Shown here: piece after piece, positions 37,548 to 48,112 of the stretch
How positions within the stretch are numbered: the stretch's first letter is position 1
How the letters are laid out: each line of letters opens with the position of its first letter
Assembly (NCBI RefSeq): GCF_900100015.1
Contig: NZ_FNDD01000031.1
Location: 1-64,000 of the forward strand
DNA: 64,000 nucleotides
Direction of reading: 5' to 3'
Origin: Vibrio xiamenensis
GTDB lineage: Bacteria > Pseudomonadota > Gammaproteobacteria > Enterobacterales > Vibrionaceae
The notes under the pieces: model-generated
The model's database searches: none
What the model saw: only the letters and a program-made list of their open reading frames with translations
Told to the model about the DNA's origin: nothing
Program-made: the position numbers and the translations under genes

Positions 37548-37982
37548 TTAACCTTCAATCAATTTTTGACCATTAATCGCAATTTTGCGGGGTTGCATCG
37601 CTTCTGGAATTTCACGTTCCAAATCGACGTGAAGGAGACCATTTTCCATTGCCGCGCCAGTGACTTTCACATAGTCGGCCAATTGGAATTTACGTTCAAA
37701 ATCACGCTCAGCAATACCTTGATATACATAGTTTTTGCCTTCTTCTTCTTGGCGTTCACCACGTACGATCAGCATGTTTTCTTTCTGGGTGAGTTCGAGT
37801 TGGTCTTCAGCGAAGCCCGCCACAGCCATAGTGATGCGGTAATGATTCTCGTCTTTTTGCTCGATGTTGTATGGAGGGTAACCCGCCGAAGAGTTTTTGG
37901 CGCTGTTCGCTTCCATCAAGTTAAGTAGACGGTCAAAACCAATGGCATTACGGTATAGGGGTGCAAAATCTACATTACGCAT
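37548..37982 (-). CDS. ibpA: Small heat-shock protein (Hsp20, IbpA-like)
   Basis: ATP-independent holdase that coats aggregating proteins and hands them to DnaK/ClpB. The 144-residue product has the IbpA start [19 protein letters not shown], an alpha-crystallin domain ([20 protein letters not shown] to [13 protein letters not shown]) and the C-terminal IxI-type motif (KIAING). Only one copy is present; E. coli has an ibpA-ibpB pair. The long 5' leader ends in a ROSE-type hairpin and a sigma32-like promoter lies about 240 bp upstream. Confidence 0.95.
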   Translation of the reverse strand: MRNVDFAPLYRNAIGFDRLLNLMEANSAKNSSAGYPPYNIEQKDENHYRITMAVAGFAEDQLELTQKENMLIVRGERQEEEGKNYVYQGIAERDFERKFQLADYVKVTGAAMENGLLHVDLEREIPEAMQPRKIAINGQKLIEG

Positions 37983-37987
37983 AATTT

Positions 37988-38011
37988 CTATCCTCTTTAA
38001 TTAAGCAATAG
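37988..38011 (-). promoter_or_regulatory. ROSE-type RNA thermometer hairpin over the ibpA ribosome-binding site
   Basis: On the minus strand CUAUUGCUU (38011-38003) pairs with AAGAGGAUAG (37997-37988), burying the Shine-Dalgarno AGAGGA. The conserved UUGCU opposite AGGA, with the G left unpaired, is the defining ROSE signature. ROSE control of ibpA/hsp20 genes is established in other bacteria, including E. coli. Confidence 0.82.
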
Positions 38012-38213
38012 TCTCGATTCAGTAATGGTTGAATCAAGCATTCATCTCGACTTCCTCTGGCCTGCGCTCGGGGACAGTGCGATGAATGTATTTCCAAGTT
38101 GTGTGCTTTCCACGTCCTATTTCTCTGTTGAGCAAATAGGGAACCTTATTTTCAAAATAACGATTCAGGGACAAGCGTTACAGAGGCCCATTCGGCATCC
38201 TCTTCACAACTAG

Positions 38214-38242
38214 ATATAAGGACGGTCCAAAACACTTTCAAG
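38214..38242 (-). promoter_or_regulatory. Sigma32-type promoter of ibpA
   Basis: Minus strand: CTTGAAA (38236-38242) and CCTTATAT (38214-38221), 14 nt apart, resemble the heat-shock consensus CTTGAA / CCCCATnT, with a less perfect -10. Transcription would give a leader of about 225 nt ending in the ROSE hairpin. The interval 38012-38213 is this leader and contains no gene. Confidence 0.6.
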
Positions 38243-38293
38243 GAATTTTGGTGAAAAAATTTTTAATCAATTAATTTTCAATAAGTTAAAAAC

Positions 38294-38324
38294 AAAAAAA
38301 CACCGCCTAAAAAGGCGGTGTTTT
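38294..38324. terminator. Terminator of gyrB (minus strand)
   Basis: Stem CACCGCC / GGCGGTG (38301-38320) with seven A on its left, which read as a T-run on the minus strand after gyrB; four T on the right make it weakly bidirectional. Confidence 0.88.
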
Positions 38325-38362
38325 GCTGTTATTTAGCGATAATTCCGTATCGGAACATCCAT

Positions 38363-40783
<2,421 letters not shown>

Positions 40784-40798
40784 CTACTCTCTCACTAT

Positions 40799-41920
40799 TT
40801 ATCCTTGTTCTATTGTGCCATGTTCCACATGAAACATCTTGCCTTTATCATCTCGCATGTCTGCGATTTGATGCTCGGTAATAGAACTTACAAAAACTTG
40901 AGCCCCCGTCGCTTTTAAACAATCGGCAAGACGTTTACGACGTTGGCTATCTAATTCAGACGCGAAATCATCAATCAAATAGATGCACTGCTTACCCGTC
41001 TGCTGAGTCAAGTGCTGACCTTGAGCAACGCGCAGTGCGCACACCATCAATTTTAATTGACCTCGTGACAGAACATCTTCAACTGGTGTTCCGTTCACTT
41101 TAATTCTCAAATCTGCCTTGTTTGGGCCACTGACCGTGTAACCCAATGCTTGATCACGGTCGAAATTGTTTTCCAGCAACTCACTATAGGCGGTATCTTT
41201 TTCCCACCCACGGTAATACTTGAGCTGGATTTCAAACTCTGGCAAAAATGCTTGGCACAAGGCTTGTGCCTGGCCACCCAGTTGCGCGACATATTCCGAT
41301 CGCCACTCACTGATTTGCTCGGCCAAAGTCGCGAGCTGCTGATCCCAATAGCTAAGCTCACGATAGCTTCTGGCGGTTTTGAGCAGGGCATTACGCTGCT
41401 TATTTAAACGCTTAAAACGCCCCCATGCGTCATAAAAAGCGCTTTGGCTATGGAACACACCCCAATCAATAAATGCGCGGCGATGTTTCGGTCCGTCGGT
41501 AAGCAATTCAAACCCTTCCGGGTGAATTAACTGCAACGGAATAACCTTGGCAAGCTGAGCTAACTTTTGCCCAGACTGACCGCCTATTTTAACCTCTGTT
41601 GAGCCATCACGCTGCTTATTAATGCCAACCGGTAACTCAAATTGATCCGAGTTCAAAAAAAGCGCAGTTTCTTGGTCATTATTTGCTTCCGGTTGACGAA
41701 TTCTACCGTGGACAAATAACTCATCGCATTGATTTTGAATCACTCTTCCAGTTAGCGAACTTTTAAACGAACGCCCATGGCCGAGCATATAAATGGCTTC
41801 AAGCACACTGGTCTTACCGCTGCCGTTCGGGCCGATAAGAAAGTTAAAGCCTGATGATAGTTCAATATCACAGGCTTTAATATTACGAAACTGCTGTATG
41901 ATTAAGCGGTTAAGAGGCAT
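40799..41920 (-). CDS. recF: DNA replication and repair protein RecF
   Basis: SMC-like ATPase that, with RecOR, loads RecA at single-strand gaps. The 373-residue product has Walker [18 protein letters not shown] (about residue 31), the ABC signature region LSRGQLKLM (about 286) and Walker [12 protein letters not shown] (about 317). It is slightly longer than E. coli RecF (357); the extra residues are mostly at the C-terminus. dnaN is 11 bp upstream. A parS-like 16-mer lies within the last codons (40821-40836). Confidence 0.98.
   Translation of the reverse strand: MPLNRLIIQQFRNIKACDIELSSGFNFLIGPNGSGKTSVLEAIYMLGHGRSFKSSLTGRVIQNQCDELFVHGRIRQPEANNDQETALFLNSDQFELPVGINKQRDGSTEVKIGGQSGQKLAQLAKVIPLQLIHPEGFELLTDGPKHRRAFIDWGVFHSQSAFYDAWGRFKRLNKQRNALLKTARSYRELSYWDQQLATLAEQISEWRSEYVAQLGGQAQALCQAFLPEFEIQLKYYRGWEKDTAYSELLENNFDRDQALGYTVSGPNKADLRIKVNGTPVEDVLSRGQLKLMVCALRVAQGQHLTQQTGKQCIYLIDDFASELDSQRRKRLADCLKATGAQVFVSSITEHQIADMRDDKGKMFHVEHGTIEQG
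40821..40836. other. parS-like 16-mer in the 3' end of recF
   Basis: On the minus strand TGTTTCATGTGGAACA differs from the parS consensus TGTTNCACGTGAAACA by one base in the core (T for C at position 8) if the symmetrical degenerate position 12 is allowed. It lies 14 kb from parAB and 11 kb from oriC. The changed base is in the normally invariant CACGTG core, so ParB binding is doubtful. Confidence 0.35.
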
Positions 41921-41931
41921 TCAAGTTCGGC

Positions 41932-43032
41932 TTATAAACGAATTGGCATAACCACATACATGGCGCTATCGTCTTCAGAATTTTCAATCAAAGCACTGGC
42001 GTTAGCATCCGACATCGACACGCGAACATTGTCGCAACGCAGTGTATTCAGCACATCAAGCACATAACTCACGTTAAAGCCGATCTCGATAGGCTCGCCC
42101 TCAAAGCTGACATCAAGCATTTCTTCCGCTTCTTCTTGCTCAGGGTTATTAGCAGTAATGCACATCTCTTCACCGCTGAGATTCACTCGCACGCCGCGGA
42201 ATTTTTCATTCGACAAAATCGCCGCGCGAGAAAATGCTTGGCGCAGTTCATCACAGCCAGCGATTAACGTTTTAGTGGTGCTTTGTGGCATAACGCGGCG
42301 GTAATCCGGGAAACGGCCATCAACCAACTTTGAGGTAAACACAAAGTTGTTCACTTCTGCGCGCACATTTGAACTGCCGATTTGCAAAACCACGGTTTGC
42401 TCTGGTGCATCAAGCAATTTAACCAATTCCTGTACACCTTTGCGCGGTACGATAATTTGCTGTTGAGCAAATTCGCCATCTAATTCGGTGCGAGCCACTG
42501 CCATACGGTGGCCATCGGTTGCGACGCTGCGCAAAGTGCTACCATCGATTTCAAACAACATACCATTGAGGTAATAACGCACATCTTGGTTTGCCATCGA
42601 AAACTGGGTTTTTTCAATCAAACCTTTCAGGTCAGCTTGAGTCATGGTGACTTCAACGTCACTTTGCCAGTCTTCAATGTTAGGAAAGTCATTGGCCGGT
42701 AAGATCGACAAAGAAAAACGACTGCGTCCAGAACGAACTTGCACGCGATCGCCTTCGTAAACAAACGTGATCACGGCATCGTCAGGTAAACCGCGGCAAA
42801 TATCGAGAAATTTGCGTGATGGTACGGTAATGCTGCCCGATTCCCATTCACCCTCTAAGCTCACACGACTGATCAATTCCACTTCTAAGTCAGTTGCCGT
42901 CATCGACAATTGGTTATCTTCGACTTTAATCAGTAAATTACCGAGAATCGGTAAACTTGGACGGCCACCTAAAGCGCCCGACACTTGCTGCAAAGGCTTT
43001 AACAGATGACTACGTTCAATAGTAAATTTCAT
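41932..43032 (-). CDS. dnaN: DNA polymerase III beta subunit (sliding clamp)
   Basis: Ring-shaped processivity clamp. The 366 residues, identical in length to E. coli, comprise three similar domains; the N-terminus MKFTIERSHLLKPLQQVSGALGG and the C-terminal YVVMPIRL (the MPxRL tail of the hydrophobic partner-binding pocket) are conserved. It lies 63 bp downstream of dnaA; a DnaA box is present in that gap. Confidence 0.99.
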   Translation of the reverse strand: MKFTIERSHLLKPLQQVSGALGGRPSLPILGNLLIKVEDNQLSMTATDLEVELISRVSLEGEWESGSITVPSRKFLDICRGLPDDAVITFVYEGDRVQVRSGRSRFSLSILPANDFPNIEDWQSDVEVTMTQADLKGLIEKTQFSMANQDVRYYLNGMLFEIDGSTLRSVATDGHRMAVARTELDGEFAQQQIIVPRKGVQELVKLLDAPEQTVVLQIGSSNVRAEVNNFVFTSKLVDGRFPDYRRVMPQSTTKTLIAGCDELRQAFSRAAILSNEKFRGVRVNLSGEEMCITANNPEQEEAEEMLDVSFEGEPIEIGFNVSYVLDVLNTLRCDNVRVSMSDANASALIENSEDDSAMYVVMPIRL

Positions 43033-43053
43033 AGTGCGCTCTTAACGATTAGC

Positions 43054-43062
43054 TGTGAATAA
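43054..43062 (-). promoter_or_regulatory. DnaA box between dnaA and dnaN
   Basis: TGTGAATAA on the plus strand is TTATTCACA on the minus strand, a perfect TTATNCACA box, in the 63-bp dnaA-dnaN gap. Confidence 0.6.
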
Positions 43063-43095
43063 GTATAGTGCTTAGGATACGCATAACGCGATGAT

Positions 43096-44514
43096 TTAAG
43101 AAGAAAGAGTACGAATCAAGTTCGAATAATCTTCTTTAATATCGTGGCTTTCTTCACGCAATTGTTCGATTTTACGACATGCGTGCAGAACAGTGGTGTG
43201 GTCGCGACCACCAAAGGCATCACCGATTTCCGGCAAGCTGTGGTTAGTCAACTCTTTAGACAGTGCCATCGCCAACTGACGTGGACGTGCAACAGAACGC
43301 GAACGACGTTTTGACAGCAGATCCGCGACTTTAATCTTGTAGTATTCAGCGACGGTTTTTTGAATGTTATCTATGGTCACCAACTTCTCTTGCAGCGCAA
43401 GCAGATCACGCAGCGCTTCACGAACAAAATCAATCGTAATTGGTCGGCCAGTAAAGTTTGCGTTGGCAATCACGCGATTAAGTGCGCCTTCAAGCTCACG
43501 AACGTTAGAGCGCAAGCGCTTAGCAATAAAGAACGCTACTTCATCAGCAAGATGAATTTGGTGATCTTCGGCTTTCTTCATCAAAATCGCCACGCGTGTT
43601 TCTAGCTCAGGCGGTTCAATCGCTACCGTTAAACCCCAGCCAAAGCGCGACTTCAAGCGATCTTCTACGCCGTTGATCTCTTTCGGATAACGGTCAGAAG
43701 TCAAAATGATTTGCTGATTGCCTTCAAGCAATGCGTTGAACGTGTGGAAAAACTCTTCTTGAGAACGCTCTTTGTTAGCAAAGAATTGAATATCATCAAT
43801 AAGTAACGCATCAACACTGCGATAGTAACGCTTAAACTCTTCAATCGCATTGTTTTGTAGTGCTTTCACCATGTCTTGAACGAAACGTTCAGAGTGCATG
43901 TAAACGACTTTGGCATTGGGATTGTTATCCACAATTGCGTTGCCCACCGCGTGAAGCAAGTGTGTTTTACCTAAACCTGTACCACCGTAGAGAAACAGCG
44001 GATTATACGCAGCGCCTGGATTATCAGACACTTGGCGCGCCGCAGCCAAACCTAATTGGTTGGATTTACCCTCAACGAAATTGTTGAATTTATGTTTAGG
44101 GTTGACGTTGGAACGATGGTTAATGTCTGCCATCGCTTCTCTGTCGTCATCCCAAGTTTTGTGGATCGGTTTACGGGCTTGTAGTTGCGCAGGCGCAGAC
44201 GACTCAGCGGCAACATCCGCAGGAGTACGTTGACGCTGTTGTCTTGGCTCTGCTACTGGGCGAGAAACTGGCTTGCTGCCGACTTCAAAACGCAGGCTAG
44301 GAATATCGTTGCCACAATATTCCTGCAACAGACGATTAATGTTGTTGAGGTATTTATCGCGCACCCAATCCAACACAAAACGGTTCGGTGCAAACAAGGT
44401 GAGAGTATTGTCATTTAGCTCCGCTTGTAACGGACGAACCCACATGCTGAATTCTGTTGCTGGTAGCTCTTCTTGAAGCTGTTGCAGACACTGCAACCAA
44501 AGCGAAGATGACAC
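43096..44514 (-). CDS. dnaA: Chromosomal replication initiator protein DnaA
   Basis: AAA+ initiator that binds DnaA boxes and melts oriC. The 472-residue product begins at a GTG ([20 protein letters not shown]), matching the Vibrio family start and preceded by GAGTGGGG; a TTG at 44529 would add five residues. Domain I occupies about 1-85, then a Gln/Pro-rich linker, AAA+ domain III with Walker [17 protein letters not shown] and Walker [10 protein letters not shown], and the DNA-binding domain IV with the signature [15 protein letters not shown]. It is first in dnaA-dnaN-recF-gyrB; two convergent DnaA boxes lie upstream, suggesting autoregulation. Confidence 0.99.
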   Translation of the reverse strand: MSSSLWLQCLQQLQEELPATEFSMWVRPLQAELNDNTLTLFAPNRFVLDWVRDKYLNNINRLLQEYCGNDIPSLRFEVGSKPVSRPVAEPRQQRQRTPADVAAESSAPAQLQARKPIHKTWDDDREAMADINHRSNVNPKHKFNNFVEGKSNQLGLAAARQVSDNPGAAYNPLFLYGGTGLGKTHLLHAVGNAIVDNNPNAKVVYMHSERFVQDMVKALQNNAIEEFKRYYRSVDALLIDDIQFFANKERSQEEFFHTFNALLEGNQQIILTSDRYPKEINGVEDRLKSRFGWGLTVAIEPPELETRVAILMKKAEDHQIHLADEVAFFIAKRLRSNVRELEGALNRVIANANFTGRPITIDFVREALRDLLALQEKLVTIDNIQKTVAEYYKIKVADLLSKRRSRSVARPRQLAMALSKELTNHSLPEIGDAFGGRDHTTVLHACRKIEQLREESHDIKEDYSNLIRTLSS

Positions 44515-44603
44515 GTTGCCCCCACTCAATAAATCGACGATCGGAAAAGAACGACAATCTTACCTGTTGATAACCAAGATCGCCAGCAAATGATCGTTGA
44601 TCC

Positions 44604-44629
44604 AGTGAATAAGATCTAAGTTATTCACA
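44604..44629. promoter_or_regulatory. Two convergent DnaA boxes upstream of dnaA
   Basis: AGTGAATAA (44604-44612; one mismatch) and TTATTCACA (44621-44629; perfect) face each other around a GATC site. They lie about 90-115 bp upstream of the dnaA start, the place of the autoregulatory box in E. coli. Elsewhere in 44530-44902, a 7-bp inverted repeat ATGGCTT/AAGCCAT (44791-44820) is the only other clear structure; no gene is seen. Confidence 0.65.
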
Positions 44630-44902
44630 ATGATTTCGCCCGATTAGATGAGATCTGCACACCTCGTACTATTTTTACTCACAGTTTGATCCACATTTGA
44701 GTGTTTTTGGCCGGATCCTGCTGATGGTGATAACTGTGTGAATGAAAAAAGTTACCCACGCAAAATCCACGACTTATCCTATAAATGAGTATGGCTTATA
44801 CAAACTTATTCCGAAGCCATCTAGGTTATCTCACTTAGTTATTTATCTAATTAACAGTAGGTAAAGTAGAATTCTGTACTATAAAAAATAAGGATTCACA
44901 TT

Positions 44903-45649
44903 ATGAAAAACTGGTTAAAGGTGGCGATCGCCGCTATTGCTCTTTCTGCAGCAAGTGTTCAAGCCGCGACTGAAGTCAAAGTAGGCATGTCTGGACGCTA
45001 TTTTCCATTTACGTTTGTTAAACAAGATAAGCTTCAAGGCTTTGAAGTAGACCTGTGGGACGAGATTGGTAAGCGTAACGATTACACGGTGAAATATGTC
45101 ACCGCCAACTTTTCAGGTCTATTTGGTCTGTTAGAAACCGGCCGTATCGACACCATTTCTAACCAAATTACCATCACCAAAGAACGCCAAGCTAAATACC
45201 TATTTGCCGATCCGTATGTGGTTGATGGCGCGCAGATCACGGTACGCAAAGGTAATAATGCAATCAAAGGTCTTGATGATCTGGCAGGAAAAACCGTTGC
45301 GGTAAACTTAGGATCGAACTTTGAACAGCTACTGAAGAAGTACGATACGCAAGGCAAGATCAATATTAAAACCTACGACACAGGTATTGAACACGATGTT
45401 GCTCTTGGCCGTGCCGATGCCTTTGTGATGGATAGACTCTCCACACTGCAACTTATCAAAGAAACCGGCTTACCATTGCAACTGGCTGGTCAACCGTTTG
45501 AAACCATCGAAAATGCTTGGCCATTCGTGAACAACGAAAAAGGTCAACGCCTACAAAAAGAAGTTAACCAAGCACTGGCTGCAATGCGTGAAGACGGCAC
45601 TTTGGCTAAAATTTCTGAAAAATGGTTTGATGCCGATATCACCAAATAA
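44903..45649 (+). CDS. Amino-acid ABC transporter, periplasmic binding protein
   Basis: A 248-residue precursor with signal peptide MKNWLKVAIAAIALSAASVQA (cleaved after VQA) and a family 3 solute-binding fold: VGMSGRYFPFTFVKQDKLQG, GFEVDLWDEIGKR (signature of polar amino-acid binders) and KISEKWFDADI at the end. It resembles cystine/polar amino-acid binding proteins (TcyJ-like); the ligand cannot be fixed. The permease and ATPase genes follow, forming a three-gene uptake operon between dnaA and rpmH. Confidence 0.92.
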   Translation: MKNWLKVAIAAIALSAASVQAATEVKVGMSGRYFPFTFVKQDKLQGFEVDLWDEIGKRNDYTVKYVTANFSGLFGLLETGRIDTISNQITITKERQAKYLFADPYVVDGAQITVRKGNNAIKGLDDLAGKTVAVNLGSNFEQLLKKYDTQGKINIKTYDTGIEHDVALGRADAFVMDRLSTLQLIKETGLPLQLAGQPFETIENAWPFVNNEKGQRLQKEVNQALAAMREDGTLAKISEKWFDADITK

Positions 45650-45746
45650 ATCGTCATCCTAACCAGGTTCTAAGCACTGCGTTTGCCGATGCAGTATAAA
45701 GGTGGAATTTCGATTCCACCTTTTCTTATCTCTAAAAGGTACCGCT

Positions 45747-46418
45747 ATGGGTTTTGATTTTGATTACATGCTGGGTTTAATGCCAATCCTGCTTAAATAC
45801 CTCAGTACCACAATGGAAATGGCGTGTTGGGGCATGGTGTTTGCGTTGATACTCTCGGTGGTTCTCGCCAACATTCGTGTTTTTCAAATTCCAGTGCTGA
45901 ATCAAATCAGCCAGCTTTACATCAGCTTCTTTCGTGGCACGCCGCTACTGGTGCAGTTATTTCTGCTTTATTATGGGCTGCCACAAATTTTCCCTATCTT
46001 AGTTGGCTTAGATGCCTTTTCGGCAGCCGTGATTGGGTTAACCCTGCACTTTGCCGCGTATATGGCAGAAAGCATTCGCGCAGCGATCATCGGTATCGAC
46101 CGCAGTCAGATGGAAGCTAGTTTGTCGGTCGGAATGACGGTTCCACAAGCGATGCGCCGAGTCATTCTGCCGCAAGCCACTCGCGTTGCTCTGCCTTCAT
46201 TAATGAATTATTTCATTGATATGATCAAATCCACCTCGCTGGCGTTTACTTTAGGCGTGGCTGAAATCATGGCCAAAGCGCAAATGGAAGCCTCATCGAG
46301 CTTTCGATTTTTTGAGGCTTTCTTAGCGGTCGCCCTGATTTATTGGGGTGTGGTGCTGATTTTGACGCGAATTCAAACCTGGGCAGAAACCAAACTCAAT
46401 AAGGCGTACGTGCGATGA
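45747..46418 (+). CDS. Amino-acid ABC transporter permease
   Basis: A 223-residue inner-membrane protein of the His/Glu/Gln/Arg/cystine (HisM/TcyL) permease family. The conserved YISFFRGTPLLVQLFLLYYGLP and the EAA loop EASLSVGMTVPQAMRRVILPQA are complete. The ATG at 45747 follows AAAGGT; an ORF start at 45702 would add a 15-residue extension before the first helix. It overlaps the ATPase gene by 4 bp (ATGA). Confidence 0.93.
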   Translation: MGFDFDYMLGLMPILLKYLSTTMEMACWGMVFALILSVVLANIRVFQIPVLNQISQLYISFFRGTPLLVQLFLLYYGLPQIFPILVGLDAFSAAVIGLTLHFAAYMAESIRAAIIGIDRSQMEASLSVGMTVPQAMRRVILPQATRVALPSLMNYFIDMIKSTSLAFTLGVAEIMAKAQMEASSSFRFFEAFLAVALIYWGVVLILTRIQTWAETKLNKAYVR

Positions 46419-47152
46419 TTAAATTAGCCAACATTCATAAACGCTTTGGCGACAGTGAAATACTCAAAGGGATTGATTTAGAGATTAATCGCGGTGAGAT
46501 CATTGTGGTGATCGGCTCAAGTGGTACCGGTAAATCTACTTTGCTGCGCTGCATTAACTTTTTAGAAAAGGCCGATCAAGGTCATATCACCATTGATGAC
46601 ATTAGTGTTGACGTAGAACGTTACAGCAGAGCCGAAGAATTAGCGCTCAGACGAAAAACCGGTTTTGTGTTTCAAAACTACGCATTATTTGCTCACATGA
46701 ATGCCAGACAAAATATTGCAGAAGGGCTTATCACGGTGCGCGGTTGGAACAAACAGCAAGCCTTAGATAAAGCACAGCAGATTTTGGACGATATTGGTTT
46801 AGGTGATAAGGGTGATGCGTATCCAGCGTCACTGTCTGGCGGTCAGCAGCAACGAGTCGGAATTGGCCGCGCGATGGCACTACAACCAGAACTGTTGCTA
46901 TTTGATGAACCAACTTCAGCGTTAGACCCAGAATGGGTTGGAGAAGTGCTGGCACTAATGAAAAAGTTAGCCACGCAGCACCAAACCATGCTAGTGGTCA
47001 CCCATGAAATGCAGTTTGCTCGAGAGGTCGCCGATCGAGTGATCTTCATGGCAGAAGGGCACATTGTCGAACAAGGTTCGCCTCAACAACTGTTCGGCAA
47101 CCCGCAAGATCCACGCTTGCAAAAGTTTCTTCGCCAAGTTGGAGTCGAATAA
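46415..47152 (+). CDS. Amino-acid ABC transporter ATP-binding protein
   Basis: A 245-residue ABC ATPase of the polar amino-acid class: Walker A GSSGTGKSTLLRCINFL (about residue 33), Q-loop FQNYALFAH, signature LSGGQQQRVGIGRAMA (about 140), Walker B LLLFDEPTSALD (about 160) and the H-loop VVTHEMQFA. Its start overlaps the permease stop, consistent with coupled translation. No T-run terminator is visible before the rpmH promoters. Confidence 0.95.
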   Translation: MIKLANIHKRFGDSEILKGIDLEINRGEIIVVIGSSGTGKSTLLRCINFLEKADQGHITIDDISVDVERYSRAEELALRRKTGFVFQNYALFAHMNARQNIAEGLITVRGWNKQQALDKAQQILDDIGLGDKGDAYPASLSGGQQQRVGIGRAMALQPELLLFDEPTSALDPEWVGEVLALMKKLATQHQTMLVVTHEMQFAREVADRVIFMAEGHIVEQGSPQQLFGNPQDPRLQKFLRQVGVE

Positions 47153-47179
47153 AGTTCGAGGATCAAACTCGATCGATCC

Positions 47180-47207
47180 TTGAGATTTCGTTCACACTCC
47201 GTATAAT
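47180..47207 (+). promoter_or_regulatory. rpmH upstream promoter P1
   Basis: -35 TTGAGA (47180-47185), 16-nt spacer, perfect -10 TATAAT (47202-47207), then a GC-rich CGCCCGGCC discriminator typical of growth-rate- and ppGpp-controlled promoters. Confidence 0.75.
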
Positions 47208-47239
47208 CGCCCGGCCGGAATATCTCATGACTCCAGTCA

Positions 47240-47268
47240 TTGACACTGAGGGTCACTGTGATTACAAT
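47240..47268 (+). promoter_or_regulatory. rpmH downstream promoter P2
   Basis: Perfect -35 TTGACA (47240-47245), 17-nt spacer, -10 TACAAT (47263-47268). Tandem with P1, 60 bp apart. Confidence 0.78.
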
Positions 47269-47270
47269 TC

Positions 47271-47318
47271 CGCCTCTTTGTTGAGAGGCGTCGGTGTTTT
47301 CCTCTTTAATTAAAAGAG
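47271..47318 (+). promoter_or_regulatory. Structured rpmH leader (two hairpins, boxA-like element)
   Basis: CGCCTCT / AGAGGCG (47271-47290, loop TTGTTG) and CTCTTT / AAAGAG (47302-47318) lie between the promoters and rpmH. The second hairpin contains CTCTTTAA, the core of boxA. Whether L34, NusB or an RNase acts here is unknown. Confidence 0.45.
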
Positions 47319-47381
47319 TAAACGGAAGCCCACGCCGGGTTAACATTGACCTAAAACTACTGATCAGTAAAGGTAATAAAC

Positions 47382-47516
47382 ATGAAACGCACTTTTCAAC
47401 CTTCAGTTCTAAAGCGCAAACGTACTCACGGTTTCCGTGCTCGTATGGCAACTAAGAACGGTCGTAAAGTAATTAATGCACGTCGTGCAAAAGGCCGTAA
47501 GCGCCTATCAAAATAA
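47382..47516 (+). CDS. rpmH: 50S ribosomal protein L34
   Basis: A 44-residue, very basic protein ([20 protein letters not shown]) identical in layout to bacterial L34. It is preceded by the ribosome-binding site AAAGGT. It heads the rpmH-rnpA-yidD-yidC run and is driven by tandem promoters at 47180 and 47240. Confidence 0.98.
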   Translation: MKRTFQPSVLKRKRTHGFRARMATKNGRKVINARRAKGRKRLSK

Positions 47517-47529
47517 TCGCTCGTTTATT

Positions 47530-47886
47530 TTGAATACGTACGCGTTCAATCGGGAGTTACGTCTGTTAACTCCCGAACATTATCAAAATGTCTTTCAGCA
47601 AGCTCACCGAGCAGGCTCACCTCATTTCACCATCATCGCTCGTAATAACAACCTATCTCATCCTCGACTAGGTTTAGCCGTTCCGAAAAAGCAAATTAAA
47701 ACCGCCGTTGGCCGTAATCGCTTTAAACGTTTGGCCCGCGAGAGCTTTCGTAATAAACAACATCAACTTCCAAGCAAAGATTTTGTTGTCATTGCCAAGA
47801 AAAGCGCTCAGGATCTGAGCAATGAAGAAATGTTCCAGTTGTTTGATAAGCTATGGCATCGCCTGTCTCGCCCCTCGCGTGGTTAG
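47530..47886 (+). CDS. rnpA: Ribonuclease P protein component
   Basis: Protein subunit of RNase P, which matures tRNA 5' ends. The family N-terminus ([23 protein letters not shown]) fixes the start near the TTG at 47530, giving 118 residues (E. coli 119). The RNR motif [14 protein letters not shown] is present. The TTG is 13 nt after the rpmH stop with no clear ribosome-binding site, so translation may depend on coupling to rpmH; an ATG at 47476 inside rpmH would add 18 residues. The 3' end overlaps yidD. Confidence 0.95.
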   Translation: MNTYAFNRELRLLTPEHYQNVFQQAHRAGSPHFTIIARNNNLSHPRLGLAVPKKQIKTAVGRNRFKRLARESFRNKQHQLPSKDFVVIAKKSAQDLSNEEMFQLFDKLWHRLSRPSRG

Positions 47887-48110
47887 CCATCGGGCTAGTC
47901 TACTTATACCGCTGGCTAATTAGTCCACTAATTGGTCCACGTTGCCGCTTTACGCCAACGTGCTCTAGGTATGCGATCGAAGCACTGAAAGCTCACGGTT
48001 TTGTAAAAGGGTGTTGGTTATCAGGCAAACGTCTATTAAAATGCCACCCTTTGAATGAAGGTGGGTATGACCCAGTACCGCCAAACCAAAAACATGACAG
48101 AGATAAATAA
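47853..48110 (+). CDS. yidD: Membrane protein insertion efficiency factor YidD
   Basis: An 85-residue protein with a hydrophobic/amphipathic N-terminus ([17 protein letters not shown]) and the conserved cysteine-rich core [16 protein letters not shown] and [13 protein letters not shown]. It assists YidC-dependent membrane insertion. It overlaps rnpA by 34 bp and stops 2 bp before yidC, as in other bacteria. Confidence 0.95.
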   Translation: MASPVSPLAWLAIGLVYLYRWLISPLIGPRCRFTPTCSRYAIEALKAHGFVKGCWLSGKRLLKCHPLNEGGYDPVPPNQKHDRDK

Positions 48111-48112
48111 CG

